From assembly GCA_033344775.1 (NCBI GenBank), contig JAWPMT010000005.1:2549001-2613000 (forward strand): a stretch of 64,000 nt of DNA, written 5' to 3'. A program made the translations under genes and the position numbers. The stretch is from Cytophagales bacterium (GTDB lineage: Bacteria > Bacteroidota > Bacteroidia > Cytophagales > Cyclobacteriaceae). The stretch's first letter is position 1. Each line of letters opens with the position of its first letter. The notes under the pieces were generated by a model. The model searched no databases, was not told the origin of the DNA, and was given only the letters and a program-made list of their open reading frames with translations. This document shows, in pieces, positions 26,944-35,800 of the stretch.

Positions 26944-27522
26944 ATGGAGAATATTTCACTGATTACACGCGAACTGCTGGAATCCAAGAAAGTATTGGAT
27001 CTATTTCTGAGTGATGATGACAACATGATCAAGATCGATGAGGTTGCTCAAACGATCATCTCAGCACTTAATTCCGGTGGAAAAGTTATTGCCTGTGGCA
27101 ATGGTGGTTCTCACTGCGACGCCATGCATTTTGCAGAAGAACTCACCGGTAGATTTCGTGGTGATCGGCGCTCTTTTCCTGCGATTGCGATTTCGGATCC
27201 GAGTCATATCACCTGTGTAGGCAATGATTATGGCTTTGAAGAAATATTTGCGCGATATGTACAGGGCATAGGCACAGAAAAAGATGTACTCCTCGGATTG
27301 AGTACCAGCGGAAATTCTCCGAACATGGTCCGTGCTTTTGAAGAAGCCAGTGCCAGGGGAATGAAAACCGTCGCTCTAACAGGAAGAGATGGTGGAAAGC
27401 TTGCCGGGATGACTGATCATGAGATACGAGTCCCGCATCAAGGTCACTCTGACCGCATTCAGGAGGTGCACATCAAGGTCTTGCATGTCCTGATCCTACT
27501 CATCGAAAAACAACTAACTTAA
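26944..27522 (+). CDS. gmhA: Sedoheptulose-7-phosphate isomerase
   Basis: A 192-residue SIS-fold enzyme that converts sedoheptulose 7-phosphate to D-glycero-D-manno-heptose 7-phosphate, the first step toward ADP-heptose for lipopolysaccharide. The phosphate-sugar binding loop [18 protein letters not shown], the substrate-binding [11 protein letters not shown] and [13 protein letters not shown], and the zinc/catalytic His region [17 protein letters not shown] are intact. The next step, a heptose kinase, may be the RfaE1-like protein at 8256. The comM start follows the gmhA stop by a single base. Confidence 0.93.
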   Translation: MENISLITRELLESKKVLDLFLSDDDNMIKIDEVAQTIISALNSGGKVIACGNGGSHCDAMHFAEELTGRFRGDRRSFPAIAISDPSHITCVGNDYGFEEIFARYVQGIGTEKDVLLGLSTSGNSPNMVRAFEEASARGMKTVALTGRDGGKLAGMTDHEIRVPHQGHSDRIQEVHIKVLHVLILLIEKQLT

Positions 27523-27523
27523 T

Positions 27524-29065
27524 ATGCTATCAAAATCTTATGGAAGCGCCGTATACGGTGTGAATGCCACCACTATTACCGTAGAGGTAAGCGTTGGTCA
27601 GGGTACTAAATTTTTCATGGTGGGTTTACCGGACTCAGCGGTGAAAGAAAGTGAACAGCGCGTCGAAGCTGCGCTCAAATATTATGATTTTCGGATGCCG
27701 CGACAGAAAGTTGTCGTTAATTTGGCTCCGGCAGATATCCGAAAGGAAGGGTCTTCGTATGACCTGCCCATTGCACTGGGTATCCTGGCCGCCTCCGAAC
27801 AGATCCACGCTCCCGAATTAGAAAAGTATATTATCATGGGCGAGCTATCTCTGGATGGCATTTTACGACCAATCAAAGGAGCGCTACCTATTGCCATTGA
27901 AGCACGTAAAAAAGGGTTCAAAGGGTTTATCTTGCCAAAACCCAACGCTTCTGAAGCCGCCATAGTCGATAACCTGGAAGTGATTGGCGTAGAAAACATC
28001 ATGGAAGCCATTCAACACCTGGATGGTAGCAAGCCGATGGCTCCTTTGGATCATGATACACGTGATATTTTCCAATATGAGCAGGATACCTATGCCGTAG
28101 ATTTTGGCGACGTGCAAGGACAGGAAAACATCAAACGGGCCATGGAAATTGCCGCAGCTGGTGGCCACAATGTTGTCATGGTTGGTCCTCCTGGAGCGGG
28201 CAAAACCATGTTGGCCAAGCGCATTCCTTCGATCTTGCCACCTCTTTCTCTTCATGAGGCACTAGAAACCACGAAGATCCATTCAGTAGCTGGCAAATTG
28301 GGTGAAGATGCTAACCTGTTGGCCATTCGTCCATTTCGATCACCGCATCATACCATCAGTGATGTAGCCCTGGTCGGTGGAGGTGGAGTCCCACAGCCTG
28401 GAGAGATCTCTCTAGCGCATAATGGGGTACTGTTCCTGGATGAGCTTCCTGAATTCAAACGTACCGTACTGGAAGTACTGAGACAGCCACTGGAAGAAAG
28501 GCACGTGACCATCAGTCGTGCCAAAATCTCGGTGGATTTCCCGGCGAATTTCATGCTGATAGCCAGTATGAATCCATGTCCATGTGGTTATTACAATCAC
28601 CCGGACAAAGAATGCGTCTGCCCTCCTGGAGGCGTTCAACGCTACCTCAATAAAGTCAGCGGGCCACTACTAGATCGCATTGACTTGCATGTGGAAGTCA
28701 CTCCGGTTTCCTTTGACCAGATGACCGCTGATCGAAAAGCCGAATCGAGCCAAGTGATCCGTGAGCGAGTAATCATTGCTCGGGAAACACAGAAAGAACG
28801 ATTTAAGGAACAGAAAGACATCCATCACAATGCCATGATGGCCAGTCAAATGGTGAAAGACGTCTGTAAGATCAATGAAGCCGGGAAAATCCTCCTAAAA
28901 ACGGCCATGGAAAGACTTGGGCTTTCTGCCCGTGCTTATGATCGTATTCTTCGGGTTTCCCGAACCATCGCGGACCTGTCCCAAAGTGAAGAAATCAAAA
29001 TTGAACACCTAGCCGAGGCCATCCAGTACCGCAGTTTGGATAGAGAGAACTGGGCGAATCATTGA
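27524..29065 (+). CDS. comM: YifB/ComM-family Mg-chelatase-like AAA ATPase
   Basis: A 513-residue ATPase. The N-terminal domain resembles the Lon-type protease fold but the protein is not a protease (SVGQGTKFFMVGLPDSAVKE). The AAA+ domain has Walker A VGPPGAGKTML, Walker B VLFLDELPEF, and ANFMLIASMNPCPCGYYNHP, where CPCGYY is the family cysteine patch; the C-terminal helical region includes LSARAYDRILRVSRTIADL. ComM drives branch migration of DNA during natural transformation in other bacteria; in E. coli it is called YifB. Its last 86 bases recur 1.8 kb downstream as an imperfect copy, which marks this 3' end as an apparent insertion site. Confidence 0.93.
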   Translation: MLSKSYGSAVYGVNATTITVEVSVGQGTKFFMVGLPDSAVKESEQRVEAALKYYDFRMPRQKVVVNLAPADIRKEGSSYDLPIALGILAASEQIHAPELEKYIIMGELSLDGILRPIKGALPIAIEARKKGFKGFILPKPNASEAAIVDNLEVIGVENIMEAIQHLDGSKPMAPLDHDTRDIFQYEQDTYAVDFGDVQGQENIKRAMEIAAAGGHNVVMVGPPGAGKTMLAKRIPSILPPLSLHEALETTKIHSVAGKLGEDANLLAIRPFRSPHHTISDVALVGGGGVPQPGEISLAHNGVLFLDELPEFKRTVLEVLRQPLEERHVTISRAKISVDFPANFMLIASMNPCPCGYYNHPDKECVCPPGGVQRYLNKVSGPLLDRIDLHVEVTPVSFDQMTADRKAESSQVIRERVIIARETQKERFKEQKDIHHNAMMASQMVKDVCKINEAGKILLKTAMERLGLSARAYDRILRVSRTIADLSQSEEIKIEHLAEAIQYRSLDRENWANH

Positions 29066-29066
29066 T
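28981..29066 (+). repeat. Direct repeat, copy A: last 86 bases of comM
   Basis: This segment, covering the comM C-terminus and stop codon, aligns with 30771-30855. By eye the two copies differ at about 11 positions plus one 1-base gap, roughly 86% identity. Copy A is in frame and completes comM. Together the copies flank an insert of about 1.7 kb. Confidence 0.8.
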
Positions 29067-29393
29067 CAATCTTTTGGGTTTATCTGTTCTCGACATGCCC
29101 TACGGAACATGTCGAGACGCGAGGCACAATCATAGGGGAATCTGGCTTTCACTTCAACCGTTCATATATGATCATTGAATGCTGAACAAGTGCGATTGCG
29201 ACTGACGTAACTCGAAGTACTACTCTCAGCGATGTTTATGCTCCAAAACAGTTCTACTGTAAAATATTTCCAAATAACTGCATTTATACTGATATTTATT
29301 AGCGGGATCATTGTGGGGCATTCGATGATGAGAAGTGTATCCTAGCTGAATCCATTAAAATAATCGCAATAGACAAGTTAAATACAACCTACC
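29066..29393. other. Gene-free left flank of the comM-adjacent insertion, with a hairpin
   Basis: A stretch of about 330 bases with no convincing gene. At 29088-29117, TCTCGACATG and CATGTCGAGA form a perfect 10-bp stem with a 10-nt loop and no T-run. At 29195-29204 it carries ATTGCGACTG, which reappears in the hairpin at 30898-30920 on the far side of the insert. No promoter for the downstream gene was recognised. Confidence 0.5.
29088..29117. repeat. Perfect 10-bp inverted repeat (hairpin)
   Basis: TCTCGACATG and CATGTCGAGA surround CCCTACGGAA. It lies 22 bp after the comM stop. It could act as a terminator, an intergenic repeat element or a recombination remnant; sequence alone does not decide. 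Confidence 0.6.
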
Positions 29394-30728
29394 ATGAACA
29401 CATCCATTACCATCATAGGTACAAGATACACCGTCACTGGAACGGTAAAAAACCGCACAGATACCCAAGGCATCCCAGGGCTACATGTCCTGGTTTATGA
29501 CAAAGACACCCTGACCAAAGATGACTACCTGGACACCACAACTACTGATGCACAAGGAAAATTCATCGCTACTTTCAACTTATTGGATTTTAGCAGCTTT
29601 TTGGGAGATCGGAAACCCGACCTTTACTTTATTGTAAAAGACGGAGCTGAAGTGCTTCTAAATACGCAAGATGATCCCATCAAGAATGCCGACGAATCCA
29701 CGGGACCCATTGAACTCTGGGTCAATGATTTCGACAGCAATGCACCAGGAGCAGGGAAGGTACCAGCACTTGGCTGGGTAGGTGGATTTGTAGAAACCAA
29801 TCCGGATTTTGCTTACCCCAAGCACGATTTAAGTTCATTAGGCCCTTTGAAAGGAAACATGGATAACATCGGCCTTCTCCAACGTCAGCAAAAAGTACTT
29901 TGGCCGGAGTTCAGCTGGGAAACTGATCCCGGGAATGCAGATTCTCGTTGCTATACCATGTTTGCGCCGGACATTTCCAGGTTAGGCTACACTAATGAAG
30001 GTCGTGTATATTCCATCATTTGTCCACAGCAAGGAACTTGTCTCACCGGACTAGGCTGTATGAATGTGGAAGTCACTGTGACTGGTAATCGCGGTTGGGC
30101 CGATGAAACCTCAAAAGCCCTTTATGCTGATATGGGGGTAATCGGGCAGATCTGGTTTAGCCCTAGTGCACACCAAAATCCAATTATCAAAAGACTTTGG
30201 GATAAGTTCGCAGCAAGTAAACTTCCATTCCCTACGGATAAAGCGAACGCCATCCAAATCGTTACCTACCTTCCTGGCGGCAAACCAGAAACAACATTCC
30301 CCCTATTGAAGGGCCAAACACCTGCTTCTGAGTTTCCTATTCCAGACTTTGCTAAACATGAAGCGGACGCCTGGAATGTGGCCCACCTGGATGTAGAAAT
30401 AGGTCCCATCAAATCAAAAAATAATGAGATCGTTGATGAGTTCAACCAAATTGTCCTGGACTTATTCAATGATGCCTCCGGCCACATGCTGCAAGATGGA
30501 AATACCTTGTCATGGAACGTTTGGTTCATTGCTCCACAGCATGTCGATCAGGAAGAATGGAAAAACCATGCCGAAAAATGGCGAAAGTCAATCGATGCAG
30601 ATCACGGCAGCCCGATGGGTGGCGGGACCAGTCCAAGGTATTTTGATGGAAGTCCGTTCAAGCCTGTTAAATCATTGCTAGATGGTGCAAAAGATAAGAT
30701 TCTGGAATTTGAACAGAAGCATTTTTAA
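29394..30728 (+). CDS. Unknown protein with N-terminal transthyretin-like domain, accessory
   Basis: A 444-residue protein with no signal peptide or membrane span. Residues of about 10-115 look like a transthyretin-like/carboxypeptidase-regulatory beta domain (YTVTGTVKNRTDTQGIPGLH, VLVYDKDTLTKDDYLDTTTT, TDAQGKFIATFNL, PDLYFIVKDG). The remainder is not recognised; it contains short cysteine-bearing segments (SIICPQQGTCLTGLGCM) and the conserved-looking stretches GWVGGFVETNPDFAYPKHD and NTLSWNVWFIAPQHVDQEEW. It is the only gene between two copies of the comM 3' end, which suggests that it arrived as cargo. The function is unknown. Confidence 0.7.
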   Translation: MNTSITIIGTRYTVTGTVKNRTDTQGIPGLHVLVYDKDTLTKDDYLDTTTTDAQGKFIATFNLLDFSSFLGDRKPDLYFIVKDGAEVLLNTQDDPIKNADESTGPIELWVNDFDSNAPGAGKVPALGWVGGFVETNPDFAYPKHDLSSLGPLKGNMDNIGLLQRQQKVLWPEFSWETDPGNADSRCYTMFAPDISRLGYTNEGRVYSIICPQQGTCLTGLGCMNVEVTVTGNRGWADETSKALYADMGVIGQIWFSPSAHQNPIIKRLWDKFAASKLPFPTDKANAIQIVTYLPGGKPETTFPLLKGQTPASEFPIPDFAKHEADAWNVAHLDVEIGPIKSKNNEIVDEFNQIVLDLFNDASGHMLQDGNTLSWNVWFIAPQHVDQEEWKNHAEKWRKSIDADHGSPMGGGTSPRYFDGSPFKPVKSLLDGAKDKILEFEQKHF

Positions 30729-30770
30729 ACGATTAGTGATCTGATGAGCCAGGCTTTGCATCGGTGTGGC

Positions 30771-30855
30771 CCAAATTGAAGAAATCAAAATCGAACATCT
30801 CTCCGGGCCATCCAGTACCGCAGTTTAGGTCGGGAGAACTGCGTGAATCATTGAT
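30771..30855 (+). repeat. Direct repeat, copy B: degenerate copy of the comM 3' end
   Basis: Aligns with 28981-29066 with about 11 substitutions and a missing base that breaks the comM frame; it keeps the GAATCATTGA end. Upstream similarity may extend weakly to the CATCG near 30760. It is not translated as part of any gene. The pattern suggests a displaced comM 3' end or an old tandem duplication. Confidence 0.8.
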
Positions 30856-30897
30856 GGGTTAATAGATGAGTAAGCATAAATAATGCAGAATAAGATT

Positions 30898-30920
30898 CAG
30901 TCGCAATACAATTGCGACTG
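30898..30920. repeat. Perfect 10-bp hairpin CAGTCGCAAT / ATTGCGACTG
   Basis: The arms are separated by a 3-nt loop (ACA). The right arm is the same ATTGCGACTG found at 29195-29204. It follows copy B and precedes the convergent stop of the gene at 30959-31726. It could be a terminator without a T-run, or part of an intergenic repeat. Confidence 0.6.
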
Positions 30921-30958
30921 AGCTGTGTTGTTTAATTGTGTGAATTTTGAAGCTAACT

Positions 30959-31726
30959 CTATTTCCACCAATCAATACTTTCAATTCTCATGGCTTCTTC
31001 TATTTCCTCCTGGGTATAGGATTCAAAATCGTCAGAGCTTCTGGATTCAGTACTGTAGAAATCTTTAGGTACTGACACATATCGGTTATACGCAGCTATT
31101 ACATAGGTTTTCCAGCCACGATGCATAAATGCTGAATTGAAAATATGGAACTCATTGTCATAATGCCTGAATAAATTATCCTTTTGAGTTGGAGGAATGA
31201 TAAGCCCCCAGGCACAATACTTAGGTTGATCACTATTGTAATCTTTCCATGTACCAACGAATTCAGTACCTCGATAAACAGAACTCACTGTGTTTGAAGC
31301 ATAAGAAAACTTGGAATTAAGGTCTCCTTTGAAGGTGCCGACATGTTGTTGTGTTAAGTCCTCGTTCATCACATAAGAGGCAGTGACATATCCATAAGGG
31401 TAGTCTGCTCCTTCACAATAAGGATTCGTTTGATCAACTACAAAAACCGTGTCGATTTTGATGATCCCCTGGAAATCGCAGATGTTTTTATTGACTTTTG
31501 ATTTTCCTATGACCCGATATTGACTGTTTGACTTGTCTGATTTCTTTATATCTAAAAACCTAACCGAGATACGCTGGTTAGCATTTCCGATCGTTCCTTG
31601 AAAGGTTTTATTGAGCCAAAGGATTGAATAATCGTTGTTTAGTGCATCGCTCGATGGGTGATAGCATTCCTGTGAAAGTGACTGGAAGCCTGTAAAGAGC
31701 AAGGCAATGAAGGCTAGCTTTTTCAT
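30959..31726 (-). CDS. Hypothetical secreted protein
   Basis: A 255-residue protein with a signal peptide ending near GFQSLSQ. The mature part is rich in Tyr, Asn and Trp, with five cysteines, and ends in an acidic tail (YTQEEIEEAMRIESIDWWK). Recognisable pieces are FQGTIGNANQRISVRFL and VGTFKGDLNSKFSY, suggesting a beta-rich fold such as a lipocalin-like barrel, but I do not recognise the family. It is downstream of and probably separate from the ChaN-like gene, from which it is divided by 68 bp containing an inverted repeat. Confidence 0.7.
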   Translation of the reverse strand: MKKLAFIALLFTGFQSLSQECYHPSSDALNNDYSILWLNKTFQGTIGNANQRISVRFLDIKKSDKSNSQYRVIGKSKVNKNICDFQGIIKIDTVFVVDQTNPYCEGADYPYGYVTASYVMNEDLTQQHVGTFKGDLNSKFSYASNTVSSVYRGTEFVGTWKDYNSDQPKYCAWGLIIPPTQKDNLFRHYDNEFHIFNSAFMHRGWKTYVIAAYNRYVSVPKDFYSTESRSSDDFESYTQEEIEEAMRIESIDWWK

Positions 31727-31753
31727 TTATTCATTCCTGTAATTGAATGTACT

Positions 31754-31772
31754 GATTTGAATTTATCAAATC
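31754..31772. promoter_or_regulatory. Inverted repeat GATTTGA-N5-TCAAATC
   Basis: A perfect 7-bp inverted repeat between the ChaN-like gene and the hypothetical secreted-protein gene. It could be an operator or a weak attenuator for the gene at 30959-31726. Confidence 0.3.
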
Positions 31773-31794
31773 CTGATCGGCTGTGGAAATTCAA

Positions 31795-32646
31795 CTAATA
31801 CGTCTTTGTCATATCACTATCCACACAGATAATAAAATCGGCTTTGCTTTGATTTTCTTCTAAAAATTGATTGACATCATCCTGAGAAACCGTACTGATT
31901 GTCGCGTATTGCAAATCGGCCCGTGCTCGTTTCAGGTACCAAATGATCCCTTCGTAATAATCAGAATGATAGGCGCCATTGTAGTGGATGAATTGATGTC
32001 CTGATCGATAGTTTGTCAAAATAAAATGGGCCATCGTGGCATCTTTCATCGCTTGTGCTTTGACCAATTCGGGCGTACCATGATCTCCCATTTCTTCGAG
32101 TATCTTTTGATAAGTAGGCAACTCAGGATCAAAAGGAATGGGCAAAGGAGCTATCCATGATTTTTCTTCCGCTGAAAGTGAATCGAGTGACCCAAATCCC
32201 TTTTTGTAAACTAAGCTGGCGTACCTTCTGGGGATGTTCGTAGCAATGAATGGAAGCTGTTTTTCTTTGGCAAAGTCAACTAATGGCGCGTAATCCGTTT
32301 TGTAATTGCGCCACAACCTGGCCAACGAATCCAATTCTGCATAAGCAATATCATTGTCGAGATAATCATCAAGGAATAGCTGATTATCAGCTTCCAGCAT
32401 TTCCGCTCCCAAAATTAGCTCTCTTGAGCTGTACAAATCTGAAGTTAATTCGTATTCCAGCCAGTGAGCAATAGGGTTATTATGTAGTTCACCGAACAAG
32501 ACAATGTCTTTCTTCAGCAAAGCTTTCTTCATCTTTTCATAACTCACCTTTTTGCCTTTTGCATTATAGATCACATAAGGTGTCTTTTGGCCAAAGGCAT
32601 ATCCAGCCACGACAAAAAGGCTCAAAATCAAAACAACTTTTCTCAT
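31795..32646 (-). CDS. ChaN-family (haem-binding uptake/Tiki-like) secreted protein
   Basis: A 283-residue exported protein with a signal peptide ending near GYAFGQ. It shows the ChaN pattern: IVLFGELHNNPIAHWLEYEL with the GELHxxP motif, LGAEMLEADNQLFLDDYL, and FIHYNGAYHSDYYEGIIWYL near the C-terminus. ChaN-like proteins bind haem in some species and share the EreA/TraB/Tiki fold with proposed metal-dependent hydrolase activity. The role here is unclear; a haem role would suit the hem genes elsewhere in the window, but they are not linked to it. A near-consensus promoter lies about 60 bp upstream. Confidence 0.87.
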   Translation of the reverse strand: MRKVVLILSLFVVAGYAFGQKTPYVIYNAKGKKVSYEKMKKALLKKDIVLFGELHNNPIAHWLEYELTSDLYSSRELILGAEMLEADNQLFLDDYLDNDIAYAELDSLARLWRNYKTDYAPLVDFAKEKQLPFIATNIPRRYASLVYKKGFGSLDSLSAEEKSWIAPLPIPFDPELPTYQKILEEMGDHGTPELVKAQAMKDATMAHFILTNYRSGHQFIHYNGAYHSDYYEGIIWYLKRARADLQYATISTVSQDDVNQFLEENQSKADFIICVDSDMTKTY

Positions 32647-32687
32647 CTTATTTTTCTGATGAAGTCATAAGTCCACAATTACACCTT

Positions 32688-32718
32688 CGAAACTAGTGAA
32701 ACTGTGCTATGGCCACAA
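32688..32718 (-). promoter_or_regulatory. Promoter-like element for the ChaN-family gene
   Basis: On the minus strand, TTG (32718-32716), a 20-bp spacer, then TAGTTTCG (32695-32688), one mismatch from TAnnTTTG. It predicts a leader of about 35-40 nt. Confidence 0.45.
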
Positions 32719-32773
32719 AGCGTCCCATTAATCATGAAAGCTTCAGCTCATGTGTCACTGATCACATTTCCTT

Positions 32774-32803
32774 TTGACATTAAAATTGCTCTTTCTACAT
32801 TGG
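32774..32803 (+). promoter_or_regulatory. Promoter-like element for the Asp-box repeat protein gene
   Basis: TTG (32774-32776), a 19-bp spacer, then TACATTGG (32796-32803), one mismatch from TAnnTTTG. It lies 24 bp before the ATG at 32828 and excludes longer in-frame starts further upstream. Confidence 0.5.
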
Positions 32804-32827
32804 CTATTCTATAAACCTAATCTGAAT

Positions 32828-35800
32828 ATGATCCGCTTTTTATCATTAACCTTCACTTTTTGTTTGCTTGTGCTTGGTTCCATGGCGCAGGAAGTTGATT
32901 CAAAGACTTTTGCAGGACTGAAATTTCGAAGTATCGGTCCGGCATTGACCTCAGGAAGAATTGCTGATATTGCCATTCATCCCGATAATGAAAATGTCTG
33001 GTATGTAGCTGTTGGCTCCGGTGGTGTCTGGAAGACAGTCAACTCAGGAACAACCTGGACACCCATTTTTGATGGTCAGGACAGCTACTCAATTGGATGT
33101 GTAACCATCGATCCTAACAACTCAGAAACGATCTGGGTAGGAACAGGTGAAAACGTAGGTGGACGTCACGTCGGATTTGGTGACGGTATCTATGTCAGTT
33201 ATGATGGGGGAAAGAGCTGGAAAAATAAAGGACTTAAAACCTCGGAACACCTTTCTAAAATCATTGTTCATCCTACCAATCCTGATGTCATCTGGGTCGC
33301 AGCACAAGGGCCACTTTGGAGCAAGGGAGGCGAAAGAGGATTGTACAAGTCTACCGATGGCGGAGATACCTGGAAAAAAACATTGGGAGACAGTGAATGG
33401 ATTGGAGCAACCGATCTCGTGATCGATCCGAGAAATCCGGACGTGCTTTATGCCGCTACCTGGCAAAGACACAGGACTGTAGCAGCATTGATGGGTGGCG
33501 GACCCGGTTCTGGCATTCATAAAAGTACAGATGGCGGAGAATCCTGGACCAAACTAAGTTCAGGCTTACCCGCAGGACCAATGGGAAAAATCGGCTTAGC
33601 AATCAGCTCTTTCAATCCTGACCAGGTATATGCCGTCATTGAGGAGATCAGATCTAAAGGAGGCACTTATATGACGACCAACCAGGGCACGACTTGGACC
33701 AAAATGTCGGATCAAATCTCCGGAGGAACCGGACCGCATTACTATCAAGAACTCTATACTTCACCGCATCAGGAAGGAAGATTGTACCTCATGAATAATG
33801 TCGTGATGATCTCCGACGACCATGGCAAGACCTTCAAGGCCATGAATGAGGACAAGAAACACGTGGATACACATGCCATGGCCTTTAAGATGTCAGATCC
33901 TAATTATGCGCTTTTTGGAACAGATGGCGGACTTTATGAGACCTTTGACCTTACCAAAACGTGGAAATACATCGCCAACCTCCCTGTGGTTCAGTACTAC
34001 AAAGTGGCCGTGGATGATTCCTCGCCTTTTTACAATGTTTATGGCGGAACGCAAGACAATGGTAGCCACGGCGGACCTTCCAGAACCGCCAATGATGCAG
34101 GTATTCGCAATGCAGATTGGTGGATCACTTTGGGTGCGGATGGCCACCAGAGTGCAATTGAGCCTGGAAACCCCGACATCACCTATGGTGAATTCCAACA
34201 AGGATGGTTGTGGAGAATCGATCAAACGACCGGTGAAATTGTCTTCATCCAGCCACAACCAAAGGCTGGAGATCCTCACGAAAGATTCAATTGGGATGCG
34301 CCAATCTTGGTCAGTCCGCATAATCCTACGCGGTTGTATTTTGCTTCTTACCGGGTATGGAAATCAGAAAACCGTGGTGATGACTGGACCTCCATCTCCG
34401 GAGACCTTACCCGAAACGAGGAACGCCTGGCCTTGCCAATCATGGGAAGGACCCAAAGCTATGACAATGCATGGGACGTGGGCGCCATGTCCAACTACAA
34501 TACCATCACCTCGCTAGCTGAATCTCCGATACAGGAAGGGTTGATCTATGCAGGAACTGATGATGGTATCCTACAAGTAACGGAAGATGGTGGTCAAAAC
34601 TGGAGAAAAGTTGAATTGGGCAATATCAAAGGAATTCCATCCACGCCATTTGTGAATGATGTTCGTGCTGATCTTCACGATGCGAATACGGTTTACCTGA
34701 TTTTGGATAATCATAAGTACGGTGATTTTAAACCCTATGTCTTACGAAGTACCGACAAAGGAAAATCATGGACTATCATCAATAACAATCTACCAGACCG
34801 CTTGCTGACTTGGAGAATCGTTCAGGATCATGAGAAGAAAGAACTATTGTTTCTGGCCACAGAGTTTGGTGTTTATTTCTCTAATGACAGTGGTAGCAAG
34901 TGGATCAAATTGACAGGTGGTCTTCCCACCATTTCATTCAGAGATATCACGATCCAGCGAAGAGAAAATGATCTGGTTGGAGCGTCCTTTGGTCGTGGAT
35001 TCTACATCCTCGAAGACATCTCACCTTTGAGGGATTGGGACAATGCCATGCAGAATGCGGAGGCCACAGTATTCAATACCAAACCTGCGCACTGGTACGT
35101 ACCACGCGATGAGATCTATGGGCAAGGTAACGCAGATTATCAGGCCAAGAATCCTCCATTTGGTGCCGTTTTCACATACTATCTGAAGGATAAATACAAG
35201 TCTCTGGCCGATGGCAGAAAGGAAACAGAAAAAGACTTGAATAAGAACCAATCAAATGTTTCCTTTCCTGGGTTTGATGCGCTGGATAAGGAGCTTTCAC
35301 AGAACAAACCTATGGTTATACTCACCATTCGGGATGCGGATGGGAACGTAGTGAAGCACGTCACCGGAACGAATGCAAAAGGATTTAACCGCGTCGCATG
35401 GGACTTGTCTTACGTCAACAGAAGTGGAGAGCAATTGAATTCCGGAGGCGGAGGCGGGTTCTTCTTCGGAGGGGGAGCGAAAGCCACTCCCGGAACCTAT
35501 ACCATGACTTTATCCAAAGTGATTGACGGGGTATGGACAGAGTTGTCCGAACCGCAGAAATTTGAAGTCATCAAGCTCAGAGAAGGAGCCTTACCCGCCA
35601 AAGATGTTTCAGAAATTGACGCCTTTCGAAAAAGATTTGTGGCCTTTCAGCAAGACATGACTTCTGTGAATTCGGTCTTGTCTCGAAGTAAGTCTTTGGT
35701 AGATGCCATGAACAGGGCGTTAAGCAGTGCGACGAAACCAACTGCCGAACTGGCAAAATCAATAGAAGACGCCAGAACTGCGTTGTTGAAGCTGGATCGA

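Noticed and set aside
30771-30855. Copy B as part of a second comM-like gene
   Set aside because: Similarity is confined to the last 85 bases and the frame is broken by a missing base; there is no upstream comM sequence.
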